Below the pieces are notes generated by a model. The model was not told the DNA's origin and did no database searches. It was given only the letters and a program-made list of their open reading frames with translations. Made by a program: the position numbers and the translations under genes. Positions 45,424-54,192 of a stretch of 64,000 nt of DNA are shown here, piece by piece. How positions within the stretch are numbered: the stretch's first letter is position 1; each line of letters opens with the position of its first letter. The stretch is from Nitrospirota bacterium (GTDB lineage: Bacteria; Nitrospirota; Thermodesulfovibrionia; Thermodesulfovibrionales; UBA6898): the NCBI GenBank assembly GCA_016215155.1, contig JACRLQ010000008.1, positions 19,648-83,647 on the forward strand. The letters are read 5' to 3'.

Positions 45424-46285
45424 GAGGATCATCCCCTGCCTTGACGTAAAGGACGGCCGCGTGGTCAAGGGCGTCAGTTTCGTCAATCTGCGTGATGCCG
45501 GAGACCCCGTGGAAAATGCGATTTTCTACGACAGTCAGGGCGCGGACGAACTCATCTTTTTAGATATCACCGCGTCCCATGAAAAAAGAAAAATAATCCT
45601 TGATGTCGTTGAGAGGACGGCCTCGGATGTCTTCATGCCCCTGACGGTAGGGGGCGGCCTCAAAACTCTGGACGACATTCGTGCTCTTCTCAACGCCGGG
45701 TGCGACAAGGTCTCGATCAACACGACGGCCGTGAAAGACCCGTATTTCATAAGCAGGGCCGCCGAGAGGTTCGGCAGTCAGTGCATAGTAGTCGCGATCG
45801 ACGCAAAGAGGGTGGCCGAAAATATGTCCGACGCTACCGGCGAGGACTGGTTCGGCGACCCTTCAATGAGTGACGTTATTCTTGATATTCCCGCGCATGA
45901 TGCACCGGCAGGGGCGCCTCCGGATGAAAAAGGGCCGACCTGGGCAATATCGACGCATGGTGGACGGAAGATGAAACGTATCAATGCCCTCAGGTGGGCA
46001 AAGAAGATGGAGGAACTGGGCGCCGGGGAATTCATGCTTACGAGCATGGACAGGGACGGCACGAAAGACGGCTATGATATAGAACTGACCAGGGCGATCT
46101 CTGAGGCGGTATCAGTGCCTGTTATCGCCTCGGGGGGAGCCGGGAACCTCGAACACCTTTATCAGGGGCTTGCCCTCGGCAAGGCGGATGCGGTCCTTGC
46201 CGCATCGATCTTTCACTTCCGGGAATATACGGTAAAAGAGGCAAAGCAATACCTCAGAGACAGAGGGGTCCCTGTCAGGCCTTAA
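45413..46285 (+). CDS. hisF: HisF, imidazole-glycerol phosphate synthase cyclase, with an insertion
   Basis: A 290-residue protein from a GTG start inside hisA; the family is usually about 252 residues. Catalytic Asp11 (PCLDVKDG) and Asp130 (VAIDAKRV) are present, with the phosphate loops VGGGLK and ASGGAGN. About 36 to 40 extra residues (roughly 137-176, acidic and Pro-rich: [25 protein letters not shown]) sit in the loop right after the strand that holds Asp130, where other HisF proteins have a few residues. It makes IGP and AICAR from PRFAR and ammonia supplied by HisH, which is not encoded here. Confidence 0.96.
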   Translation: MLAKRIIPCLDVKDGRVVKGVSFVNLRDAGDPVENAIFYDSQGADELIFLDITASHEKRKIILDVVERTASDVFMPLTVGGGLKTLDDIRALLNAGCDKVSINTTAVKDPYFISRAAERFGSQCIVVAIDAKRVAENMSDATGEDWFGDPSMSDVILDIPAHDAPAGAPPDEKGPTWAISTHGGRKMKRINALRWAKKMEELGAGEFMLTSMDRDGTKDGYDIELTRAISEAVSVPVIASGGAGNLEHLYQGLALGKADAVLAASIFHFREYTVKEAKQYLRDRGVPVRP

Positions 46286-46336
46286 CCTGTCCAGGTCTTA
46301 CACTTGAATAGAGATTATTCAGAAAATCTCCCCTTA

Positions 46337-46385
46337 CCCCTCTTTGCCTAAGAGGGGCTATTTACCTCCCTTTGGAAAAGGGAGG
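46337..46385. repeat. double-hairpin intergenic repeat, second copy
   Basis: CCCCTCTT-N5-AAGAGGGG followed by CCTCCCTTT-GGA-AAAGGGAGG, with 7 bp between. It is the same layout as 9487-9521. It may also act as a terminator for hisAF, although no T run follows the first hairpin. Confidence 0.65.
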
Positions 46386-46443
46386 CCGGGAGGGATTTTA
46401 TAATCAATGTTTACATTAATATTGAGATTATCAATTAAGCGCC

Positions 46444-47586
46444 TTGAAGATACTTCAGATCATATATGAAAGCCTTGGAAGTCCGTTCGGGTTCGGCGGG
46501 GCCGGCGTCAGGGCATATGAGATCTACGGCAGACTCAAAAACAGGCATGACATAACACTCCTCTGCATGAAATACCCCGGCGCCCGGGACGGGGAACTAT
46601 GCGGCCTCAAACATATCTTTGTCGGCGCTCAAAGCAGCAGTCTCACTCTCAGCGTCCTTCATTATGCGTTCAAGGCGGCCGGGTTTGTGAGGAAATACGG
46701 CAATGATTTCGATGTAATAGTAGAAAACTTCCTGCCTTCCACCCCGTTTTTCAGCAGATTTCTCACAAAAACACCGGTGATCCTCCAGATCCAGGGCATT
46801 TTGGAAAACAACGCGTTCATGAAATTCAACCCGTTATATTCGCTGCCGATGTATTGTTCCGAAAAGTTCTATCCGGGGCTCCATGAACGTTTTATATTTG
46901 TATCGGCCATTACAAGGGACAAGGTCATTAAAGGGCGCGGGGACGAAGCGGTTTTTTGCGGGGTGGTTTCCAACGGGGTCGATGATGCCTTGTTGAATAC
47001 CGTGCCCGTCGAGGGCGACTATATACTTTTTTTCAGCAGGATCGATATATATACAAAAGGGCTGGACCTGCTTGTGAGGGCCTTCGAGTCGATCGCGCCG
47101 TTATTTGACGACATCGGGCTGGTCCTGGCCGGCTATGAGTTTGACAGCTTCACGTCCGCGGTTTCGTCTTTACCGGACCAGTTGAAAGACAGGGTGAGGT
47201 ACGCAGGGTTTGTGACCGGGGAAGAAAAGACCAGATTGCTGTCAAACGCCAGGGTCGTTGTGTTGCCGTCCCGCCATGAGTCCCAGCCGGTCAGCGTTCT
47301 TGAGGCCGCGGCATCTCAAAAGCCGGTAATCGTGAGCGATATCCCCGAGCTGAGATTTGTAGAGGACAATGAATTTGGGCTCAGTTTCCCGGCGGGGTCG
47401 GCTGCCGGGCTGAGTGAAAAGCTCAGGCTGGTCCTTGAAGATGCTGTTTTAAGGCGGCAACTAGGCCTCCGGGGCAGGTGTTACGCCAAAAGCCTGCCTT
47501 GGGATTTTATTGCGGTAGAGTTTGAAAATGCCTTACAATTGAATCTCGATGGGAAAAAACAGGGAAGAAACCGGACGGACGGATAA
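46444..47586 (+). CDS. GT4-family glycosyltransferase
   Basis: A 380-residue GT-B enzyme from a TTG start (LKILQIIYES). N-terminal glycine-rich loop GFGGAGVRAYEIYGRL, linker ILFFSRIDIYTKGLDLLVRA, acceptor-phosphate EX7E region SRHESQPVSVLEAAASQKPV. It resembles a retaining transferase that uses a nucleotide sugar. It is a close paralog of the protein encoded on the other strand at 51061-52194, with nearly parallel N-termini (ITLLCMKYPGARDG versus ITLLCKKYPGAKDG). The following TPR membrane gene starts 37 bp after its stop. Confidence 0.92.
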   Translation: MKILQIIYESLGSPFGFGGAGVRAYEIYGRLKNRHDITLLCMKYPGARDGELCGLKHIFVGAQSSSLTLSVLHYAFKAAGFVRKYGNDFDVIVENFLPSTPFFSRFLTKTPVILQIQGILENNAFMKFNPLYSLPMYCSEKFYPGLHERFIFVSAITRDKVIKGRGDEAVFCGVVSNGVDDALLNTVPVEGDYILFFSRIDIYTKGLDLLVRAFESIAPLFDDIGLVLAGYEFDSFTSAVSSLPDQLKDRVRYAGFVTGEEKTRLLSNARVVVLPSRHESQPVSVLEAAASQKPVIVSDIPELRFVEDNEFGLSFPAGSAAGLSEKLRLVLEDAVLRRQLGLRGRCYAKSLPWDFIAVEFENALQLNLDGKKQGRNRTDG

Positions 47587-47623
47587 CAGGCCTGTCAGTG
47601 AAGGACCTGCGCGGGAGGCGACG

Positions 47624-49804
47624 GTGAAACATGTCCCGGCGATAACCTTCCTCGCCGTTTCCATTTTTCTGGCCTACTCAAATACCCTTAACGGCACGTG
47701 GGCCCTGGACGATACGACCATAGGGACGGCGGCGGGCATTGAGGGGGCGCTGAACCTTAAGCTGGGATATCGCAAGGTCACGTATCTTTCATTTCTGTTT
47801 AATAAATGGATAAACCCGTTTTCCGTCTTTAACTACAGGGTGACCAATATTGCCCTCCATATCATAAATTCGGCCCTTGTTTATTGGATATCCCTTGCGA
47901 CCCTCAGACTCCCGGAGATAAGGGAAAGGTTCGGACGGCTAAGTTTCCCCGTCGCGCTTCTGACCGCAACTGTATTTGCGCTCCACCCTATAAATATCAA
48001 TGCGGTGGCATATATAGTGCAGCGCATGACGGCGCTGTCGGCTTTATTCGTTTTTCTGTCTCTTCTTTCCTATCTGTATGCAAGGACCTCCTCAGGAAAA
48101 GCGGCGCCGGCGCTTCTGTATGGTATTTCCGCCGGGCTCATATTCATGGGTATATTCTCCAAGGAAAACGCCGTCATGGCGCTGCCCCTTATTGTTGTTT
48201 ACGACCTTTTTTTCATATCACGGTTCAGGTGGAAAGGCCTGTTGCCGAAGATCGTAATCGGCCTCTCGGGAGGGCTTGCAGTTATCGCCATCTCTTCCGT
48301 CTACCTGGATTTTTCCAAGGCTGCCGGAGAATTATGGAGGGTGTATCTCAACATGAACCGGCAGATACCTCCGCTGGGATGGACGGCGGCCGATGTTTAC
48401 TGGACGCCTCTGCAGCACGTCCTGACTGAATTCAGGGTGCTGGGAAGATATATGCTGTTGCTGGCTGCCCCTCTGCCGGACCTCCTCGTCTTTGACAGAT
48501 GGGGGATGACACTTTCCTCCGGGATTACAGAGCCTTTGTCTACCCTGTTTTCGTTTGCGGTGATAACCGCGCTTGCGGTGTTTTCCGTCATCAAGGCGCG
48601 GAAGCTGCCCTTCGTGTCGTTCGGTCTTCTGTGGTACTTTACGGCGATATCCCTTGAGAGTTTCATCGGCGTCGGGTCGGACCTGTACTTTGAGCACAGA
48701 AATTATCTGCCCGCCGCCGGACTGTTTCTGGGGCTTTCGGCCCAGGCGGTCGGCTCGGTCGGTCCGGTGATTGTTCGGGAAAAGACGTTATTGGCAGCGG
48801 TGTTTTTGACCGCGGTGCTTCTGGGGGGGCTTACATTCACCAGGAATTTCGTCTGGAAGGATTCCGTAACGTTATGGACAGATACTATTAAAAAAGAACC
48901 CGGTAACGTCAGGGCGATGGTTGCCGCCGGGAATTCTTATATGAAGCTGGCCGACCTGAAATCCGCGGCCGTTTATTATGAGAAGGCCCTCAGTCTCAGT
49001 TCCTCAAGCGGCAGGGCCGGGTATTTTCATGACGCGGCGTACAGCCTTGGAATGGCCAGCCTCTTTGCCGGGGACCTTCGACAGGCCAAAAAGGTGATAG
49101 ATATTATGGACAGCAGGCTGTCGGAGACATATACCACTTCCATCCTCAAAGGGTACTACAGCTCCCTCGTCGGAGACACCGATGGCGCGGTCAGACTGCT
49201 GAACTCGGCCCTTCCCCAGGCTGGCGGCATCGACGTCATAACAGTGCATACCCTTCTGGGGGATACATACAGGCGCGCCGGGGACCCCGACAGGGCGCTC
49301 GGGAATTATAAGAAGGCCGTTGAGCTTGACCCCTCGTTTTCCGCCGCCTATTATGGTATGGGAGACTGCTACTTTTTAAAGAAGGACCTTGTAAACGCGG
49401 AAAAATATATCGGAAAGACGTTGTCTTTAGACCCTTCGAACCCCCTGGCGCTGGCCCTGATGTCGGACATTATGCTCGTAAAAAAAGAGCCGCTCCAGAA
49501 GGCAAAGGCCTATGCCGACAGGGCGGTATCAGTCTCATCCGCCTTCTATCAGCCATATGCCGCCATGGGTACGGTCCTTATAGTTATGGGCAGGGAGGAT
49601 GAGGCGGAACAGTACTTCGGGAGGGCCGCGCAACACGGGCTTCGGGGATATAGGCTTCCGATGGCAAAGGCGCGGGCCTATTTCATAAAGGGAGACGAGC
49701 AAAAGGCGGGCATATTCCTCAGGGAGATTGCGGCGATGGAAGACGCGCCGGCCTCACTCAGGGACGCCATAAAAAAAGACCGGGGCGGGCACTTGTCCCG
49801 GTAG
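47624..49804 (+). CDS. membrane protein with C-terminal TPR repeats (TMTC/DUF1736-like)
   Basis: A 726-residue protein if translation starts at the GTG at 47624, which has a GGGAGG ribosome site 5 bases upstream; an ATG at 47549 without one would overlap the previous gene by 38 bp. Residues 1-420 hold about ten membrane helices and an early DD motif (TWALDDTTIG) like the GT-C catalytic loop of TMTC-type O-mannosyltransferases. Residues 425-720 hold at least six tetratricopeptide repeats (AAVYYEKALSLSSSSG, ALGNYKKAVELDPSFSAAYY, NAEKYIGKTLSLDPSNP). It probably glycosylates or assembles surface products. Confidence 0.85.
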   Translation: MKHVPAITFLAVSIFLAYSNTLNGTWALDDTTIGTAAGIEGALNLKLGYRKVTYLSFLFNKWINPFSVFNYRVTNIALHIINSALVYWISLATLRLPEIRERFGRLSFPVALLTATVFALHPININAVAYIVQRMTALSALFVFLSLLSYLYARTSSGKAAPALLYGISAGLIFMGIFSKENAVMALPLIVVYDLFFISRFRWKGLLPKIVIGLSGGLAVIAISSVYLDFSKAAGELWRVYLNMNRQIPPLGWTAADVYWTPLQHVLTEFRVLGRYMLLLAAPLPDLLVFDRWGMTLSSGITEPLSTLFSFAVITALAVFSVIKARKLPFVSFGLLWYFTAISLESFIGVGSDLYFEHRNYLPAAGLFLGLSAQAVGSVGPVIVREKTLLAAVFLTAVLLGGLTFTRNFVWKDSVTLWTDTIKKEPGNVRAMVAAGNSYMKLADLKSAAVYYEKALSLSSSSGRAGYFHDAAYSLGMASLFAGDLRQAKKVIDIMDSRLSETYTTSILKGYYSSLVGDTDGAVRLLNSALPQAGGIDVITVHTLLGDTYRRAGDPDRALGNYKKAVELDPSFSAAYYGMGDCYFLKKDLVNAEKYIGKTLSLDPSNPLALALMSDIMLVKKEPLQKAKAYADRAVSVSSAFYQPYAAMGTVLIVMGREDEAEQYFGRAAQHGLRGYRLPMAKARAYFIKGDEQKAGIFLREIAAMEDAPASLRDAIKKDRGGHLSR

Positions 49805-49809
49805 CGGTT

Positions 49810-50280
49810 TTAATCCTTTTTGTCCGTCATTCCGGCCTTGTCCGGAATCTCTCCAGGCCTCAAGAGGGGTCCCGGACGCTCCTCACTTGCGGGGATGACA
49901 ACCTGTCGCCGGCTTTGGCATGACCCCGCATTGGTATCGGTCCTCCTGTCCATTTCGAACTCCATCAGCGCCATCTTCTGGCTGAGTTCCTTTATCTTTC
50001 CTTTGAGGTCGGAGATGACGGATGAAAAATAAAGCAGGGCGACAACGAGACAGAATATCAGCCAGGCGAAGACGAGGGCGGGCGGATAGTATATCCCTAT
50101 CATTTTGGCGAAGGGGTCGATGATGAGGTCGGCCATCGATCCCGCCAGCACCAGTATGCCGACGGCAAACCAGGCTATAGACAGTTCCTCCCTGAATTTG
50201 TTGCGCCTGACCAGTTCAAAGATAATGAGCATGAGAGACAACCCCAATAAAAATATCATGAGCCTCATCCCAAGAGACAT
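49810..50280 (-). CDS. DUF2304 membrane protein with repeat-derived tail
   Basis: A 156-residue protein. Three membrane helices (MRLMIFLLGLSLMLIIFELV, LSIAWFAVGILVLAGSM, PALVFAWLIFCLVVALLYF) and a coiled-coil tail (DLKGKIKELSQKMALMEFEM) fit DUF2304, which is usually next to a GT2 gene. Here that gene is one base upstream. From about residue 127 on (VVIPASEERPGPLLR onward) the sequence is encoded by a dispersed repeat at 49826-49899 and is not part of the family. The normal stop may have been replaced. Function is unknown; it perhaps anchors the GT2. Confidence 0.85.
   Translation of the reverse strand: MSLGMRLMIFLLGLSLMLIIFELVRRNKFREELSIAWFAVGILVLAGSMADLIIDPFAKMIGIYYPPALVFAWLIFCLVVALLYFSSVISDLKGKIKELSQKMALMEFEMDRRTDTNAGSCQSRRQVVIPASEERPGPLLRPGEIPDKAGMTDKKD
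49826..49899. repeat. dispersed palindromic repeat inside the 3' end of the DUF2304 gene
   Basis: GTCATTCCGGCC...TCCGGAATC at one end and CTTGCGGGGATGAC at the other: the familiar intergenic repeat class with GTCATTCC / GGGATGAC ends. It is translated as the last 25-30 residues of the DUF2304 protein. Confidence 0.65.
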
Positions 50281-50281
50281 A

Positions 50282-50983
50282 TTACCTGCCCTTCCTTTTC
50301 ATGACGACCATCATAATAGCGAGAAACATTTTAATAATATAAAAAAACGGTTTCATCCCGTTATGCATCGATTTCCCGGTGTTATTTGCGGTCATCAGGA
50401 CCGGGGCCTCGGAGATCCTGAAACTTTTCTTGTGGAGGGCCATTATTATATTGACATCGGGATAGTCAAGCGGATAATTGTCGCCCTGGGCCAGATATTC
50501 AAAGGCATTCCGGTTTAAGAGCTGGAACCCGGAGGTAGGGTCGGTTATCCTGATCCCGGTATACGCCCGCGCTATCATCGAGAACGTCCGGCTGCCGATC
50601 TTTCTCAGAAGTCCCATCCTGTAGCCGCCCCCGAGAAACCTTGATCCTATCACGACGTCGGCGTTGTTGTCTTCCATGGACTGGATCATATTTTCGGCTG
50701 AAGAAGGTATATGCTGGCCGTCGGCGTCCATGGTTATGACGAAATCATAGTTGTTTTTTGAGGCGTATCTGAACCCGGTCTGGAGCGCGGCGCCGTATCC
50801 AAGATTAAAGGGATGGCTGACGACCGGGACCCCGTTGGCCTCCGCGATTTTCCCGGTAAGGTCGGAGGACCCGTCATCGACGACCAGTGTGTCCGCAAAA
50901 GGCATATCAGCGCCGATGTTTTTTAATACTGGGCCGAGCGACTGTTCCTCATTGAAGGCAGGCACTACGACAAGATATTTCAT
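50282..50983 (-). CDS. GT2 polyprenyl-phosphate-type glycosyltransferase
   Basis: A 233-residue GT-A enzyme close to DPM1/polyisoprenyl-phosphate mannosyltransferases: VVPAFNEEQSLGPVL, VDDGSSDLTG, the DXD in MDADGQHIP, GSRFLGGGYRMG and DPTSGFQLLNR. There is a single hydrophobic stretch at the C-terminus (FFYIIKMFLAIMMVVM). It should load a sugar onto a lipid carrier. It is coupled to the DUF2304 gene that follows by one base, a common pairing. Confidence 0.93.
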   Translation of the reverse strand: MKYLVVVPAFNEEQSLGPVLKNIGADMPFADTLVVDDGSSDLTGKIAEANGVPVVSHPFNLGYGAALQTGFRYASKNNYDFVITMDADGQHIPSSAENMIQSMEDNNADVVIGSRFLGGGYRMGLLRKIGSRTFSMIARAYTGIRITDPTSGFQLLNRNAFEYLAQGDNYPLDYPDVNIIMALHKKSFRISEAPVLMTANNTGKSMHNGMKPFFYIIKMFLAIMMVVMKRKGR

Positions 50984-51060
50984 AGATAAACGGACCCTAT
51001 ATCCACCAAGATCAAAACCCCTGAAAAAAGAGCGTTGTGATCAGTATAACATTATCCGTT

Positions 51061-52194
51061 TTATTTATTAACTGCGCTCGGGTTATTTTCAGGGGACACG
51101 GTCTTTTCGACGAACCTTTCGAAGCTTTCTGATATTCTGTCCCATGACAGGGCCTTTACGAAATTTCTTCCGTTGACGCCCATCTGTTTTCTGTCTGTCC
51201 GCGACGTGACGTCCGCCAACGCCTTTGCCAGGGCCAGGGGGTCTCCGCTTTTAAAGCAGACGCCTGCGTCGGCGCGCGGGACATACGAAAGCTCCGGTAT
51301 GTCGCTCGCGATAATCGCCTTGCCGGCCGACATCGCCTCAAGTACGGCAATGCCCTGGACCTCATGGCGGGAAGGCAGCACGAGGCAGCTGGCGTCACCG
51401 ATCACCTCGGCCTTTTGCCGTCCTGAGACCCACCCGGGGGTCTCAATACGGGACCTGATGTCCGGAGGCAGTTCCGCGGTCATCGCGCCGAATCTGTTCA
51501 TGTCTCTTCCGTTGCCTGCTATAACCAGTTTCAGGGAACGATTTGTCCGCGCTATATGATGGAAGGCCTTAAGAAGGATGTCGAGGCCTTTCCCATAGAT
51601 GTCGATCCTGCCGAGATAGAGTATATATTTGCCTTCACGGTAAGGGAGGTCAAGGAGGTCCGGCTGGATGCCGTTGGGTATGATCGCGCCGTTGACTTCA
51701 GGGCCCAGATGGAGCTTCTCCCTGGTGTTTTTGTTTATAAAGATATAGTTTCGGTAAAACCGGGGCCTGATATGTTCAAGGAGGTAAAGCGCCGAGGCAT
51801 ATAAGGGGTTGTACTTGTTGAAGTACAAAAGACCCGTGTATCCCTGCACCTGAAGGATTAAAGGGCGTTCAGTAAATAAGTGCAGGAAAGTAGGGGTGGC
51901 GGGAGAGAATTCCTCGATGATGATATCGTACTCCGAAGGATGTTCCCTGACATACACGGCTGCCTTATACGCATATGACAGAAGGGTCTTTGTCAGACCG
52001 CCGCTTTCCGTCCCGACAAAAATATGCCTTAAACCTTCTATGTGCCCGTCTTTTGCGCCCGGATATTTTTTACACAGAAGCGTTATGTCGTGCCTTGATT
52101 TAAGCCGGCTGTATATCTGGTATGCCCTTTCCCCCACCCCCCCGATGCCAAAGCTGTCGCCCCTGCTTTCATACAGCAGATGTAGGATCTTCAT
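51061..52194 (-). CDS. GT4-family glycosyltransferase, paralog of 46444-47586
   Basis: A 377-residue GT-B enzyme. The ATG at 52194 has a GGAGG ribosome site 6 bases upstream. It shares the N-terminal loop GIGGVGERAYQIYSRL, the linker KYILYLGRIDIYGKGLDILL and the EX7E region SRHEVQGIAVLEAMSAGKAI with its paralog. It starts one base after the next GT4 gene ends. It is likely to extend the same surface glycan with a related sugar. Confidence 0.94.
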   Translation of the reverse strand: MKILHLLYESRGDSFGIGGVGERAYQIYSRLKSRHDITLLCKKYPGAKDGHIEGLRHIFVGTESGGLTKTLLSYAYKAAVYVREHPSEYDIIIEEFSPATPTFLHLFTERPLILQVQGYTGLLYFNKYNPLYASALYLLEHIRPRFYRNYIFINKNTREKLHLGPEVNGAIIPNGIQPDLLDLPYREGKYILYLGRIDIYGKGLDILLKAFHHIARTNRSLKLVIAGNGRDMNRFGAMTAELPPDIRSRIETPGWVSGRQKAEVIGDASCLVLPSRHEVQGIAVLEAMSAGKAIIASDIPELSYVPRADAGVCFKSGDPLALAKALADVTSRTDRKQMGVNGRNFVKALSWDRISESFERFVEKTVSPENNPSAVNK

Positions 52195-52195
52195 G

Positions 52196-53293
52196 TTAGT
52201 CCTCCATGGCCTTTTCAAAGGTCTTCATAAGACCGGAGGCGGTCCTGTCCCATGAAAACTTTTCCGCCTGTCTTGTCCCCTTGTCCCCAAGTTCCCTCAG
52301 CAATGTCTTATTGCCGAGGACATCAACCATCAGGGAACCGAGGGAGGCGCCGTCGAGAGGGTCGAAAAGTATTCCGGCTTCACCCACTACCTCCGGCAGG
52401 GAGGCCCTGTTGGATGACAGCACGGGCGTTCCGCAAGCCATCGCCTCAAGGGGTGTGAACCCGAAACCTTCAGCCAGGGAGGGGTGGACGAGCAGGTCCG
52501 CGTATGAGTAAAACCCGGGAAGGTCGTGATACGGCACGTAATCCATATATAGGATCCTGTCATCCAGGGGCAGTGTTTCGCCGCCCAGATCTTTTCTCCC
52601 CACTATCACGAGCTCGTGGTCCAATCTGTCTTTTACTCTCAGGAAGGCCTCCGTCAGCGTCCTGACATTTTTATACGGGAAGAGGTTCCCGACAAAAAGA
52701 ATATAATTGCCCTTGAGCGAATACCGCTCCATGAAGGCCTGTTTCGCGGAGAGGGCCTGCGGCCTGAACAACGTTTTATCATAGCCGTTAGGTATGACGT
52801 CTATTTTGTCTTCCTCGAGGTCAGTCGCATTAAGGAGTTCTTTTTTCACGAAGTGGGACACGACGGTCACCCTTGAGGCCGCCTTTTTTAAAAGCCGGAG
52901 TGAAAGTTTGAAATAGCGGGCGCTATGACCGAACTGGGCGGGAAACAAAAGAGGATGAAGATCATGGACCGTTACTACCAGCCGGGACATGGGGGCATAA
53001 GGGAATTCCAGCATAGGGCAATAAAGCAGGTCAATTTTATCTTTATTTCCCTTTCCCGGCAGGACGAGATTGAGGTATAAAAAACGGCAGAGGTTTTGCA
53101 GAAAAGCGGTCGATCCCTGAATAATTTCCGGAACTTTTGAGACCTGCCCGTCAGGGAATGAAGCGGGCGGCAGGGATGTGAAGATCTCTATGTCCTTATG
53201 CTGACGCAATAAGGCCTCTGAGACCTCCCTTGTAAAAACCCCGATGCCGGTAGGCGTTTCGTTCAGGTGGGCCGCGTTAATCCCTATCTTCAA
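52196..53293 (-). CDS. GT4-family glycosyltransferase (mannosyltransferase-like)
   Basis: A 365-residue GT-B enzyme from a TTG start (LKIGINAAHLNETPTGIGVF). Motifs are TVHDLHPLLFP, VVSHFVKKELL, PNGYDKTLF, ILFVGNLFPYKNVRTL and HPSLAEGFGFTPLEAMACGT, the last with the EX7E signature. It resembles GT4 enzymes with the Gly-rich N-terminal loop that build mannan or rhamnan parts. It is the first gene of a run of four on the minus strand, ending with the DUF2304 protein. Confidence 0.93.
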   Translation of the reverse strand: MKIGINAAHLNETPTGIGVFTREVSEALLRQHKDIEIFTSLPPASFPDGQVSKVPEIIQGSTAFLQNLCRFLYLNLVLPGKGNKDKIDLLYCPMLEFPYAPMSRLVVTVHDLHPLLFPAQFGHSARYFKLSLRLLKKAASRVTVVSHFVKKELLNATDLEEDKIDVIPNGYDKTLFRPQALSAKQAFMERYSLKGNYILFVGNLFPYKNVRTLTEAFLRVKDRLDHELVIVGRKDLGGETLPLDDRILYMDYVPYHDLPGFYSYADLLVHPSLAEGFGFTPLEAMACGTPVLSSNRASLPEVVGEAGILFDPLDGASLGSLMVDVLGNKTLLRELGDKGTRQAEKFSWDRTASGLMKTFEKAMED

Positions 53294-53616
53294 GGCAGGC
53301 CGCCTTTTTCAGCGATATCAGGATGCTGAGTCTCATTACGGAAGTTTACCATAACCTCAATTATGAATACCCCCAGGGGAGGCATGCGAAGAAAAATATT
53401 GAATATAATCAGTGTATTTTGCTGTTCAAAGAGTTATGCCCCGATAATTTCCGTTGCGGGAATCTGAAAATAGTTTTTTCAGAGAGTCTTGTCATTTCGA
53501 CCAACGGGAGACACCTCTTGTTTTTCAGCGCCTTAAGATTTCTCACTTCGTTCGAAATGACATCATACCGATCGGACGATGGTTTTCCGCAAGGGGGTCT
53601 AAACGGGCGGGGGACG
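53294..53616. other. intergenic region with a palindromic repeat, no gene recognised
   Basis: Holds the 71-bp palindromic element at 53491-53561 and otherwise unremarkable AT-rich sequence. Frames here are open only by chance and lack ribosome sites. Confidence 0.5.
53491..53561. repeat. 71-bp element with perfect 10-bp terminal inverted repeats
   Basis: It starts GTCATTTCGA and ends TCGAAATGAC, with TTCTCACTTCGT inside. This belongs to the widely spread intergenic repeat class and lies between a glycosyltransferase gene and the MerR gene. Confidence 0.75.
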
Positions 53617-54051
53617 CTACTTTTTGCCCTGCTTCGAGATGTACACGATGCAGTCCTCGCAGATCCTGCCCGAGGCGGTATTGCAGATCATCCTGTTTAA
53701 TTCCCAGCAGGGCTTGGTCTTGTCGATAAAGGCCGAGCATTTGCCTTTTCGCTCATCGGGACACATGGTGATCTCCCAGCAGGGGGCGTACTCGAGGAGT
53801 TTCTTTATGCCCTCGATGCTGATCTTTTTGTTATGGATCAGCTCCCTCAAACATCTCAGCCACTTGATATCATTTTCGGAGTAGAACCTGTTTTTATTTC
53901 TTCTGGCCGGTTTTATCAGGCCGTGCTTTTCGTACAGCCTGAGGGTCTGGTCAGTGGTGCCGATAAGTTCCGCGACGATGCCTATAGGATAAAGAGGCAT
54001 GTCCTTTTTTTCAGCTTCGCTTAAGTCCTTTTTCATTTTGTCTCTTGGCAT
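53617..54051 (-). CDS. MerR-family regulator with cysteine-rich two-CW tail
   Basis: A 144-residue protein; an upstream GTG at 54057 would add two residues. Residues 20-90 are a MerR winged helix (YPIGIVAELIGTTDQTLRLY, EKHGLIKPARR, RFYSENDIKWL) of the HspR-like branch. The C-terminus has seven cysteines in a paired CWE layout: PCWEITMCPD, KGKCSAF, KPCWELNRMIC, GRICEDC. This could bind a metal or an Fe-S cluster as the sensing part. The gene is divergent from atpB, with an inverted repeat and a promoter between them, so it probably regulates itself and perhaps atpBE. Confidence 0.88.
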   Translation of the reverse strand: MPRDKMKKDLSEAEKKDMPLYPIGIVAELIGTTDQTLRLYEKHGLIKPARRNKNRFYSENDIKWLRCLRELIHNKKISIEGIKKLLEYAPCWEITMCPDERKGKCSAFIDKTKPCWELNRMICNTASGRICEDCIVYISKQGKK

Positions 54052-54069
54052 AGTCACCGAAACCCACTC

Positions 54070-54100
54070 TTGATAATTGTAGTTATTAATACATTATCAA
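54070..54100. promoter_or_regulatory. inverted repeat, candidate MerR operator
   Basis: TTGATAAT and its exact complement ATTATCAA separated by 15 bp, 20 bp before the MerR gene start and 32 bp before the atpB promoter. MerR proteins bind such dyads as dimers. Confidence 0.55.
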
Positions 54101-54131
54101 ATTAAAAAATGCAAGTATTTTATTTTATTAT

Positions 54132-54161
54132 TTGACTTAAGAGGCCGCCCTTATGTAATAT
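54132..54161 (+). promoter_or_regulatory. promoter of atpB-atpE
   Basis: TTGACT, an 18-bp spacer and TAATAT, followed after about 20 bp by a GAGGAGG ribosome site and the atpB ATG. Confidence 0.65.
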
Positions 54162-54192
54162 TGAGGGCAATTTAACGTGAGGAGGCGGCATT

